DNA of 64,000 bases from NCBI GenBank assembly GCA_965279285.1, contig OZ257148.1, forward strand, positions 1,178,001 to 1,242,000. The letters are read 5' to 3'. Made by a program: the position numbers and the translations under genes. The DNA comes from G965279335 sp965279285. GTDB taxonomy: Bacteria; Pseudomonadota; Gammaproteobacteria; DSM-16500. Below are positions 1 to 9,900 of this stretch, in pieces. Under the pieces are notes generated by a model. It searched no databases. It saw only the letters and a program-made list of their open reading frames with translations, and had not been told where the DNA came from. Positions within the stretch are counted from its first letter, which is position 1; every line of letters starts with the position of its first letter.

Positions 1-2081
1 GGCATGCGGGAGGGATGAATAGCATTGCTTGGGATGCGAAGAGCGAGCGCCTAGCTTCTGGAAGTGGGGATAACGTGCAGGTGTGGGGGGTAGCTACTGG
101 TAAAGAATTATGCACTCTCGCGGGGCATACGAGTTCTGTGAACAGTGTCGCCTGGGATGCGAAAGGTGAGTGGTTAGCTTCGGGGAGTAGTGATATGTCT
201 GTGCGCGTGTGGGAGGTTTCGAGTAGCAAGGTATTACACGTGCTGCGGGCGCATACAAGTTGGGTGCATAGTGTCGCTTGGGATGCTAAGAGCAAGCGTC
301 TGGCATCAGGGAGTGGAGGGAACAGTCGGGGAAAGGATAATAAGGATTACACCGTACGCGTGTGGGATGCGGCGAGTGGCAAGGAATTACACGTGTTGCG
401 GGGGCATACGAATACTGTGACGAGCGTTGCCTGGGATACCAAAAGTGAACGCCTGGCTTCTGGGAGCGATGATAACACCGTGCGTGTGTGGGATGCTGCG
501 AGTGGCAAGGTATTACACGTGTTACAGGGGCATACGGATCGGGTAAAAAATATCTCTTGGAATGCGAAAAACGACCGTCTAGCTTCAGGAGGTTGGGATA
601 ACACCGTACGTGTATGGGAGACTGTGACAGGCAAAGGATTACGCATGCTCCAGGGGCATACAAGTTGGGTGAATAGTGTTGCTTGGACTGCAGATGGTGA
701 GCGCTTGGCCTCGGGTGGCCCAGACAAAACCGTGCGAATGTGGGAAATGACTGGTAAGGAATTACGAGTACTGAAGGGGTATATGTGTAATATGCGTAGT
801 GTTGCCTGGGATGCCAAGGGCGAGCGTCTCGCATCAGGGAGTGGAGAGAACTGGAATGTATTCGATAATGGTAACAAGGATTACACTGTACGAGTATGGG
901 AAGCTGTCAGTGGTAAAGAGTTGCGTACCCTCGTGGGGCATGTAAATAGAGTCAAAAGTATCGCTTGGGATGCGAAGAGCGAGCGCTTGGCCACTGGGAG
1001 TATGGACAAAACTGTGCGGGTGTGGGATGCGAGTAGTGGCAAAGAATTGCGTATCCTAGCGGGGCATGCGAGTGCGGTGAATTGTATCGCATGGGATGCC
1101 AAGGGTGAGTGTCTGGTATCAGGAAGCGAGGATTTTACCGTACGGGTTTGGGAGATTGCTAGTGGCAAGGAATTATGGGTACTAAAAGGGCATACGAATG
1201 CGGTGAATTGTGTTGCATGGGATGCCAAGAGCGAGCGCCTGGCATCCGGGAGCTATGACCATACTGTGCGATTGTGGGATGTGGTCAGCGGTAAAGAGTT
1301 GCGTATTATGGAGGGGCATAGAGGTAGTGTGAATAGTGTTGCCTGGGATGCTAAGGGGGAATGTCTGGCATCAGGCGGTGGAGGAGGGACTTTGGAGTGG
1401 TCCTATAAAGCCACTAACTCTGTGCGAGTGTGGGATGTGGTTAGTGGCAAAGTGTTGCACATCCTGGAGGGACATACGGGTTTAGTGAATAGTGTCGTTT
1501 GGGATGCGAAGAGCGAGCGTCTAGCTTCCGCTGCAAATGGGGATCGTACTGTGAGAGTGTGGGAGGTTGCTAGTAGCAAAGAATTACTCCGCATGCAGTT
1601 GCCTCATGAGGTCAGGAGTTGTGCTTGGATTATCCATCATGGTGAGGAAAGATTAGTTGTGGTGCTTGGACAGGGAGCTGCTTGTTTTAGCATCTTGAAG
1701 GTCAAGGATTCATTGCAAGCACGACTCAATTGGTTGGCTACTTCTGATAATGCGCTTTATATAGATCAACTGGATATAACTGATGTCATGGGTTTAGATT
1801 CCAATAATTATCTATTTCTGCAACAACGTGGGGCGATTGGAAAACCAGCATTGATAGTAGATGAAAAGGATGTTGCTTCATCACCCAGCCTTGCACAATT
1901 AGCAATTCAACACTCATCAATTTTTTCAGCGCCAGTTAGTGATGCAAAATCTTCCAACACAGTAACTCCAGCTGATGTGAAATTGGATATGCCGCAACAA
2001 TCTGCTGCATCGATTGATATTACAAGTTCTGATAAATCAAAAAACGATTCTTCTTGCGTGCCATGTTGTTCACGCATGTAA
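1..2081 (+). CDS. Array gene 1: WD40 propeller protein with CaaX-like tail, 5' end outside window
   Basis: The reading frame is open from the first bases (Gly-His-Ala-Gly-Gly precede the first Met at 15), and that GH belongs to a WD40 blade, so the Met at 15 is internal and the true start lies upstream. Twelve W-D repeats of the type NSVAWDAKxERLASGS...VRVWE are visible, followed by a degenerate last blade (AACFSIL). Then comes the family closing motif GLDSNNYLFLQQRGAIGKP, a Ser/Asp-rich linker with QLAIQHSSIFSAP, and the C-terminus CVPCCSRM. The last four residues, CSRM, resemble a CaaX box, but Arg at the a2 position is unfavourable. By comparison with its neighbours the missing part should hold a NACHT domain and pentapeptide repeats; this is inferred, not seen. 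The stop is 40 bases before the next gene. Confidence 0.85.
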   Translation, partial: HAGGMNSIAWDAKSERLASGSGDNVQVWGVATGKELCTLAGHTSSVNSVAWDAKGEWLASGSSDMSVRVWEVSSSKVLHVLRAHTSWVHSVAWDAKSKRLASGSGGNSRGKDNKDYTVRVWDAASGKELHVLRGHTNTVTSVAWDTKSERLASGSDDNTVRVWDAASGKVLHVLQGHTDRVKNISWNAKNDRLASGGWDNTVRVWETVTGKGLRMLQGHTSWVNSVAWTADGERLASGGPDKTVRMWEMTGKELRVLKGYMCNMRSVAWDAKGERLASGSGENWNVFDNGNKDYTVRVWEAVSGKELRTLVGHVNRVKSIAWDAKSERLATGSMDKTVRVWDASSGKELRILAGHASAVNCIAWDAKGECLVSGSEDFTVRVWEIASGKELWVLKGHTNAVNCVAWDAKSERLASGSYDHTVRLWDVVSGKELRIMEGHRGSVNSVAWDAKGECLASGGGGGTLEWSYKATNSVRVWDVVSGKVLHILEGHTGLVNSVVWDAKSERLASAANGDRTVRVWEVASSKELLRMQLPHEVRSCAWIIHHGEERLVVVLGQGAACFSILKVKDSLQARLNWLATSDNALYIDQLDITDVMGLDSNNYLFLQQRGAIGKPALIVDEKDVASSPSLAQLAIQHSSIFSAPVSDAKSSNTVTPADVKLDMPQQSAASIDITSSDKSKNDSSCVPCCSRM

Positions 2082-2121
2082 TTTATTTATTTTGAATTTA
2101 CTTTTTTAAAGGATTTTTATT

Positions 2122-5100
2122 ATGTTCGCCACCAACCAAGAAGGCATCCAAGCGATTCAAAAACAAATTCTCGCTGACACACCACCCGAACATGCACTGT
2201 ATATTCCCGCGCAAGGCAAACGTACAACCTATGTCACAGAAGATGCATTTGATTTACATCAAGCAGTGAGTGAGTTTTTAAAATTTCAGGATCCTTCTCC
2301 CCTTGAGGGAGAAGGTGGTCGAAGATCGGATGAGGGGTTACAAAAAGATTCAAAAGATCAAAAACAACTAATTCCCACCACAAACTCTCGTCGCAAAGTA
2401 TTACTGCTGCTGGGCGATACCGGCTCCGGCAAAAGTTTATTTTGTCAGGATTTGGTGACACGTCTTTGGCAAAACTATAAGCCCGGCAATCCCATTCCCT
2501 TATTTATTTCTCTGTCGCGTTTACAAAACCCATTAGACAATGCGATTGAAGAAACACTTGCCGCTTATGGGTTTTCTGCAGAGCAAATAGCAACACTCAA
2601 AAAAGAGCAGCAATTTATTTTTGTGTTAGATGGCTATGATGAAATCCACCTATTCAAGAATCTCTATGTCACCAATAAATTAAGCGAATGGCAAGCACGT
2701 ACGATTATCACTTGTCGTAGTCAATATCTTTATTATCTTAGTGATACTGATAAACACTTTATGCCGTTTCATGGCGAAAAACGCCAACCACAATTATTAC
2801 AACAATTTTATGTAGCACCATTTTCTGAAAAAGAAATTGTGGCCTATGTGCAGCAATATGAAAAGTTAAATGGCCAAGCTATTGTGGCTGATCTTAAAGA
2901 TCATAAGTCTGATGCTAAAAGTGCAGAAACACCTAAACCGGTTTTATATCAACAATTAATCAGTATCCCGGGTTTGCAAACCTTAATCAACACACCGTTT
3001 TTATTACATTTAGCTGTTGAGGCTTTGCCGGATATTTTGGTGAAATATAAAAGCCCTCACCCCAACTCTCTCCCGAGTACAGGAGAGGGGGCTTTCAAGG
3101 AGCAACAAAAACTCACCCAAGCTGCGCTGTATGATGTCTTTATCGAACGTTGGTTTACGCGCCAAGAACTGAAATTAAAAACCAGTAAGCATATTGATGA
3201 AAAAGCTGCTGATCCAAAACCGAATTTTTGGAAATTCTGCAAAGAGCTTGCAGTAATGATGCGTGCACAAAATGTGACATTAATTAATTATGTTCCTGCC
3301 TCGATTTCAAAGCTCGCACCAACTTCTAATAAATCAAATCCCTGGAAACAATTTTTTAGAGAAGAAAAAGAAATTGAATTACTACGATCAGCTTGTCCGA
3401 TTCGTAAACTCGGGCAAAACCAATATGGATTTATTCATGCATCGTTAATTGAATATTTTGCGACAAGGGCAATGTATGAAGAGGCGATTGCGCAACAGTC
3501 ACAACCAACAGCAATGAATATCGCAGCAGTTAGAGATAATAAAGGTGATAAACAAGCGCTTGTAACAACTGATGCAAAAACGCAATCTGCACAGCAAACT
3601 AATTTGCCACCACTACCACAAAGTACGCTTTATCAAACTTCTATTACTAAAAATAATAACATGATTCAGTTTCTTGCTGATCGTGTTCATGAAAGTGAAG
3701 TATTTAAAAAGAAATCATTTGAAATTATTGAATTATCAAAAACTGATGAGCGTTATGCCATTGGAGCAGCAAATGCAATTACCATATTAAATGTGGCTAG
3801 AATCGTTTTTTCCGAGATGAATTTCGATAATATTAAAATTAAAGGCGCAAATTTAAATGCGAGTATTTTGGATGGTACTCAACTACGCCGTGCTGATTTA
3901 CGCGATGTTACTCTACGCCGTGCTTGGCTAAGACGAGCTGACTTTAGTGAAGCACACATGATGAACGTTGATTTTGGAGAAAGTTTGCCTTTGCAAGTGG
4001 AAAAGCCAATAAGTGATTGTTGCTATTCTTCTAATGGTAAATTATTAGGAGTTAGTAGCGGCAATCAAATTTACATATATGACGCTGTAACACACACGCG
4101 TTTGCATGTATTAAAGATGAATAGCACTGTACCTATGGGTTCTAATACTGTTGATATGGGAATTGTTAATAGCATTGCATTTAGTCCAAAGGGACAGTAT
4201 TTGATTTCGGGTGGAAAAGATTCTACGTTACGTTTGTGGGACGTTGAAAAGGAACAAATTTTACAAGAGCTCAAGGGACATACTAAAGAAATTACTACGG
4301 TTGCTTTTAGTCCAGATGGAGAATTGGTGGCTTCTGGCAGCAAGGATTCTACTATTATTGTATGGAACTCAAAAGCTGGAAATAAATTCTGTAGCTTTGG
4401 TGCACATACATCATGGTCAGGTTCAACTAATAAAGGAAGAAACAGTGTTGATCCGCGAACCCTCTATCTAGAAAATCATATCATTGATATTACTTTTAGT
4501 CCAGATGGAAAATACATTGCTTCTACAGCTGATAGAGGTAGATATGTGTCATATTGGGAGCTAGAAGGTAAAGTATTAAGGGACGTTTTTAGGATTTTTA
4601 TAGACAGTGACTTATCAGGCGTTATTTATACTGGTGATGGCAAATATCTTGTGGCGGGAATTGAAGATAAATTATGGATTTCGGATGTGGGAATTAACAA
4701 GGAAGATAAAAGATATCGGGTTTTTGAAATGTCAGGAGGTTTGATAAAGCATCTAACTTCGACTGTTGATGGGAAGTATATTGCTGCTGCAAATAAAAAT
4801 GCAATCACTATATGGGAGATTGAAACAGGAGCAATAGTAAATCAGTTTGTCGAAAATCTAATTGTTACAAGTATAGCTTTTAATTTCGATGGTACTCATC
4901 TTGCTGTTGGCAATAGTGAGGGTCATATAAAATTGTTATCTATCACAAAAAAGTCAGAACAAATTTTATTTGAATCTAATGACCCTATCTATAGTTTAGC
5001 TACTAATTCAATTAATAGACTTATTGCATCGGGCGGTCATAGTAAAAATATTGTTCTATGGGATCTTGAAACAGGAAGGCAGGTACGAACGTTAGATAAA

Positions 5101-6897
5101 GGACCCGCTGCTCTTAGTACAGTTAGTGTTGCTTTTAGCAACAGTGGAAAATGGATGGCAGCTAATGTGGCATTTGGTGCCCATGTGTGGGATGTGAATA
5201 CTGGTAAAGTAGTACTTAAAATCGGTTTTGACTTGAAAAATCGAAAACTGGAGTCAATGGTATCTCAGGGTCATGAACTTAATAGCTGGGAAAAGAGAAA
5301 TTATTATGGAGCTATGGAGAAATTGCATCCACACTCTTTAGATACCTTAACTATTGTTTTTAGTCCCAATGAACAATATGTTGCTTTAGCTGGCGAGATA
5401 GCAATTATTAGTGTCTGGTCACTTGTAACTAAAAAATTAATATGTATTTTAACGGGGCATACCGACACGATTCGATGTCTTGCTTTTCATCCTCTCAGCA
5501 AATTAATTATTTCTGGAAGCCATGATCATACTATTCGGTTATGGTCTATAGAAAAAAAACAGCAAATATCTATTTTCGAAGGGCATACCGGCCACGTAAG
5601 GAGTTTAGCATTTAGTAATACTGGTCAGGAAATAATCTCCGCGAGTGCAGATAGAACAGTTTGTTTGTGGAATATTGCAGGCTTCCAATTAAGTAATTTT
5701 TGCGCGCATTCAGCAGCAGTGTGCAGTGTTGCGTTTGGTCCCGGTCAAAGGCTCATTGCTTCGGGTAGTGTCGATAATCGTATCGTTATTTGGCATACCG
5801 AGTCAGAAAAAAAACTTGCAGTGCTAGAGGGATTTAGTAGCAATATTGTAAACTGGATTGAGAATGAATCTGGATTGTATCTTATTACCAGCGGTGGCGA
5901 CAAAGCAGTTCGGTGTTGGAAAGTAAATGACACTGGCCTTACATTTCAAATTTTTCTCTATTGGACTAACCGTCAATCAACTTTAATAGCTACAGCGGCT
6001 AAATTCTATAACGCAAAGGGTTTAGAGATGAGTGACTATGTGTTATTGAAGCATCTTGGCGCTATGGAGCTGCCCAAAAGCGAAGTCTCGCCAGTAGATA
6101 AAAGTGAATCAGAAAAAATGTTTGAGCTGCAAAAAACAAGTAAATTACTGGGTTCTGTGAAAGCTGCAACAACAAGATACAACATATTTACTACTGCTGC
6201 AGCAGCAGATACAAGTCTTGCAGTTGATACTAAAGCAGCTGTACTACCTAATAAAAAAGAAAAAGACCAAAATGAATTACCTCTTTTTAAAGTATTGAAC
6301 GATGCAATGACTTCTCTCATTCGCCAAAGCAGTTATTTTGTCCAAGGTCGTTGCGGTAAACTATTACAAATGATTTATCAAGAAACGGCTCGAGTGATTA
6401 ATGAAGACAAAACTAATCCTAAACCTAAATCAATTGAAAAAGTAAATGCGATTGCGCTTGCATTAAATAAAATCAAATATATTGGGACTAAAAGTGCATA
6501 TCAAACAATGAGAGATTTGTGTATGGATGAAAATAGCGAGCTTTATCTGGCTTTAAAACGAAAGCGAAAATTTGGCCCCACGCTACAATCTACTGCTGCC
6601 CGAATTCAAAAAAATATCAACAATCAGCTGGATAAAGAATCGGAGACAATAATGGTTACATTCGAATTATTTTCGCATGAATCAACAATTGTAGTGGGCA
6701 ACACAAAAGACAGTAAGCAAAGTGCGCAGTCGCTAAAACACCATTCAGAGGCAACCGCCGCAGGTACTGCTGCGAGTCTAGCAGGTAATAATCCCCCCGC
6801 TTTCTTTGCGGCAGGTGCCAATCAAACTGGCGCGTCAACTGTGCCGGTTACAAAACCCCCGCTTCCATCGCCAGCACCTGCCTATGTTAAAAAGTAA
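2122..6897 (+). CDS. Array gene 2: NACHT-pentapeptide-WD40 protein with a unique C-terminal domain
   Basis: 1591 residues. The ATG has AAAGGA upstream. A conserved N-terminal segment (about 1-55) is followed by a NACHT/STAND NTPase: Walker A GDTGSGKS near residue 98, Walker B FIFVLDGYDE, an Arg in ITCRSQYL, and the helical end FIHASLIEYFATRAMYEE. Pentapeptide repeats lie near 572-613. I count 14 WD40 d-strands between about 626 and 1280 (IYIYDA, LRLWDV ... VRCWKV). Blades use the ordinary bacterial SPDG style, more divergent than in the other paralogs. After the closing GLEMSDYVLLKHLGA, residues 1330-1591 form an Ala/Lys-rich, mostly helical region found nowhere else in the array. The protein ends in AYVKK, so it has no CaaX box. 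Palindromic elements are inserted in frame at 2293-2338 and 3053-3095. Role unknown; probably a nucleotide-switched sensor or scaffold. Confidence 0.9.
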   Translation: MFATNQEGIQAIQKQILADTPPEHALYIPAQGKRTTYVTEDAFDLHQAVSEFLKFQDPSPLEGEGGRRSDEGLQKDSKDQKQLIPTTNSRRKVLLLLGDTGSGKSLFCQDLVTRLWQNYKPGNPIPLFISLSRLQNPLDNAIEETLAAYGFSAEQIATLKKEQQFIFVLDGYDEIHLFKNLYVTNKLSEWQARTIITCRSQYLYYLSDTDKHFMPFHGEKRQPQLLQQFYVAPFSEKEIVAYVQQYEKLNGQAIVADLKDHKSDAKSAETPKPVLYQQLISIPGLQTLINTPFLLHLAVEALPDILVKYKSPHPNSLPSTGEGAFKEQQKLTQAALYDVFIERWFTRQELKLKTSKHIDEKAADPKPNFWKFCKELAVMMRAQNVTLINYVPASISKLAPTSNKSNPWKQFFREEKEIELLRSACPIRKLGQNQYGFIHASLIEYFATRAMYEEAIAQQSQPTAMNIAAVRDNKGDKQALVTTDAKTQSAQQTNLPPLPQSTLYQTSITKNNNMIQFLADRVHESEVFKKKSFEIIELSKTDERYAIGAANAITILNVARIVFSEMNFDNIKIKGANLNASILDGTQLRRADLRDVTLRRAWLRRADFSEAHMMNVDFGESLPLQVEKPISDCCYSSNGKLLGVSSGNQIYIYDAVTHTRLHVLKMNSTVPMGSNTVDMGIVNSIAFSPKGQYLISGGKDSTLRLWDVEKEQILQELKGHTKEITTVAFSPDGELVASGSKDSTIIVWNSKAGNKFCSFGAHTSWSGSTNKGRNSVDPRTLYLENHIIDITFSPDGKYIASTADRGRYVSYWELEGKVLRDVFRIFIDSDLSGVIYTGDGKYLVAGIEDKLWISDVGINKEDKRYRVFEMSGGLIKHLTSTVDGKYIAAANKNAITIWEIETGAIVNQFVENLIVTSIAFNFDGTHLAVGNSEGHIKLLSITKKSEQILFESNDPIYSLATNSINRLIASGGHSKNIVLWDLETGRQVRTLDKGPAALSTVSVAFSNSGKWMAANVAFGAHVWDVNTGKVVLKIGFDLKNRKLESMVSQGHELNSWEKRNYYGAMEKLHPHSLDTLTIVFSPNEQYVALAGEIAIISVWSLVTKKLICILTGHTDTIRCLAFHPLSKLIISGSHDHTIRLWSIEKKQQISIFEGHTGHVRSLAFSNTGQEIISASADRTVCLWNIAGFQLSNFCAHSAAVCSVAFGPGQRLIASGSVDNRIVIWHTESEKKLAVLEGFSSNIVNWIENESGLYLITSGGDKAVRCWKVNDTGLTFQIFLYWTNRQSTLIATAAKFYNAKGLEMSDYVLLKHLGAMELPKSEVSPVDKSESEKMFELQKTSKLLGSVKAATTRYNIFTTAAAADTSLAVDTKAAVLPNKKEKDQNELPLFKVLNDAMTSLIRQSSYFVQGRCGKLLQMIYQETARVINEDKTNPKPKSIEKVNAIALALNKIKYIGTKSAYQTMRDLCMDENSELYLALKRKRKFGPTLQSTAARIQKNINNQLDKESETIMVTFELFSHESTIVVGNTKDSKQSAQSLKHHSEATAAGTAASLAGNNPPAFFAAGANQTGASTVPVTKPPLPSPAPAYVKK
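2293..2338. repeat. In-frame palindromic element, linker site 1 (gene 2)
   Basis: The arms CCTTCTCCC and GGGAGAAGG form a hairpin, followed by a second stem (GGTC gaa GATC) and GGATGAGGGG. It sits in frame after SEFLKF and is read as PSPLEGEGGRRSDEGLQ. Genes 3, 6, 8 and 10 lack it at the same point. Confidence 0.8.
3053..3095. repeat. In-frame palindromic element, linker site 2 (gene 2)
   Basis: CTCTCCC and GGAGAGGG arms flank GAGTACA. Read as SPHPNSLPSTGEGAFKE just before QQKLTQAALYDVF. It shares its sequence class with the element in gene 6. Confidence 0.75.
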
Positions 6898-6921
6898 TGT
6901 ATCACACGAGGAAGATTAAAT

Positions 6922-9900
6922 ATGTTTACTACTATCCAAGAAGGCATCCAAGCAATTCAAAAGCAAGTATTAAGCGATACACCACCCGAACACGTACTTT
7001 ATATTCCCGCACAAGGTAAGCGCACAACGTATGCGACAGAAGATGCGTTTGATTTATATCCGGCAGTCAATGAATTTTTAAAATTTCCTGCACTAAATAT
7101 AGTTGATCAGAAAAATTCTAAAGATCAAAAAACACAAGTCGTTGATAATGGCCGCAAAGTATTATTACTTCTAGGTGACACCGGCTCCGGCAAAAGCTTA
7201 TTTTGCCAGGATTTAGTCACACGTCTTTGGCAAAGCTATAAACCTGGCAATCCGATTCCGTTATTTATTTCATTAGCACGCTTACAAGATCCAGTAGACA
7301 ACGCCATTGAAGAAACACTAACAAATTATGGATTTTCTGCAGAGCAAATAGCAACGCTTAAAAAAGAACAGCCATTTATTTTTGTGCTAGATGGTTATGA
7401 TGAAATCCATCAATTTAAAAATTTATATGTCACTAACAAATTAAACGAATGGAATGCCAGAGCGATTATCACGTGTCGTAGTCAATATCTTTATTATCTC
7501 AGTGATACCGATAAACACTTCATGCCGTTTCATGGTGAGAAACGCCAGCCACATTTATTACAACAGTATTATGTCGCACCGTTTTCCGAAAAAGAAATTG
7601 TGGCCTATGTGCAGCAATATGAAAAGTTAAATGGGCAAGCAGTTGTGGCTGATCTTAAAGATCACAAATCGGATGCTAAAGGTGTGGAAACACCTAAGTC
7701 TGTTTTATATCAGCAGTTAATCAGTATCCCTGGATTGCAATCACTGATTACCACGCCGTTTTTATTGCATTTGGCAGTAGAAGCATTGCCGGATATTTTG
7801 GTGAAATATAAAAGTCCGAAAGATCAAAAAAATACTGAGCAACAAAAATTAACGCAAGCAGCACTTTATGATGTCTTTATCGAACGTTGGTTTAAACGCC
7901 AAGAACTTAAATTAAAAACCAGTAAACATATCGACGCAAAAGCAGCTGATCCAAAACCTAATTTTTGGAAATTCTGTAAAGAGTTAGCGGTTACGATGCG
8001 CACGCAAAATGTAACGCTCATTAATTACACACCTGAAAAGGTTTCTAAATTTGCATCTGCTACTGCGCAAGCTAAATTAAATCCATGGAAACAATTTTTT
8101 AGTGAAGATCAAGAAACTGAACTGCTGCGATCTGCGTGTCCAATTCGCAAATTAGGCCCGAATCAATACGGCTTTATTCATGCGTCGTTAATTGAATATT
8201 TTGCAACACGAGCGATGTATGAAGAGGTGATTGTGCAGCAATTATCATCACAAGCAGTAATAGTGATTGCTGCTAACTCAGATGGTAGAGATGACAAATT
8301 ATCAATAGATGCAAAAGATCAAAAAGTCCAATCGTCACAGCAAACTAATTTATTACCGCTGCCACAAAGCACGCTTTATCAATCGTCCATTACCAAACAA
8401 AATAACATGATCAAATTTCTTGCGGATCGTGTTCAGGAAAGTGAAGTGTTTAAAAGGAAATTATTTGAAGCTATCGAAAATTCAAAAAAAGATGAACGTT
8501 ATGCAACCGGTGCAGCAAATGCAATCACCGCACTCAATTGTGCAGAAGTAAATTTTAATAGTATGGATTTCAATGGGATACGAATTCCTGAAGCAAATTT
8601 AAGTGGTTCACTCTGTGATAACACAAATTTTTCAAATGCAAATTTGAGTAATGTCAATTTTCAAGGCGCGTGGCTGCGGGAGGCCAAGTTGAGTGGTGCT
8701 CAAGTCGCCCAGGTCCGTTTTGGGGAGTTGCCGTTTATTAAAATGAAAGAAGCAGTTGATGCCTGCGCCTACTCCCCTAACGGCCGTTGGCTCGCAATAG
8801 CGGCAGGCAAGGACATTGCGATACTTGAAGCAGCAACGCGCCGTTTGATGCATCAGTTAAGCGGGCATACGAATGGTGTCAGTAGTGTGAGTTGGGATGC
8901 GCAAGGCGAGCGCCTGGCCTCGGGGAGTTATGATAAGACTGTGCGGGTGTGGGAGGCGGCCAGTGGCAAGGAGTTGCGTTGCTTAAGCGGGCATATGGGT
9001 AAGGTCAGTAGTGTGAGTTGGGATGCGCAAGGTGAGCGCCTGGCCTCGGGAAGTGATGATGCGACCGTGCGAGTGTGGGAGGTAAGCAGCGGTAAGGAGT
9101 TGCGCTGCTTAAGCGGGTATACGAGTCAGATAACTAATATGAGTTGGGATGCGAAAGGCGAGCGCCTGGCCTGGGGTAGTACTAATAATACCGTGTGCGT
9201 GTTGGAAGCAACTAGTGGCAGGGAGTTGCACTGCTTAAGCGGGCATACGGAGAATGTCACTAATCTGAGCTGGGATCCGAAAGGTGAACGCTTGGCCTCC
9301 GGGAGTTTGGATAACACCGTGCGGGTATGGGAGACAAACAGCGGCAAGGAATTACGCTGCTTACGTGGGCATATGCAATGGATCACTCATGTGAGTTGGG
9401 ATCCGAAAGGTGAACGCCTGGCCTCGGGGAGTTGGGATAAGACCGTGCGAGTGTGGGAGGCAGACAGAGGTAAGGAGTTGCGCTGCTTAAGTGGGCATAC
9501 GAATAGGGTCACTAGTGTGAGCTGGGATGCGAAAGGTGAGCACCTGGCTTCAAGCAGTGAGGATAAGACTGTGCGGGTGTGGGTGGTCTCAATGGGCAAG
9601 GAGTTGCGCTGTTTAAGCGGGCATACGTATGATGTTACTAGTGTGAGTTGGAATGCTATGGCTAAGCGCTTGGCCTCAGGCAGTGAGGATAAGACCGTGC
9701 GAGTATGGGAGGCAGACAGCGGCAAGGAGTTGCGCTGTTTAAGCGGGCATACATATAAGGTTACTGGTGTGAGTTGGGATGCAAAAGGTGAGCACTTGGC
9801 CTCAGGGAGTTGGGATCAGACCGTGCGGGTGTGGGAAGCAAGCAGCGGCAAAGAGTTGAGCTGCTTAAGTGGGCATACGGGTGGGGTTACTAGTGTGAGC

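Noticed and set aside
15..17. ATG at 15 as the start of gene 1
   Set aside because: The frame is open to the window edge and the preceding codons complete a WD40 Gly-His, so the start is upstream.
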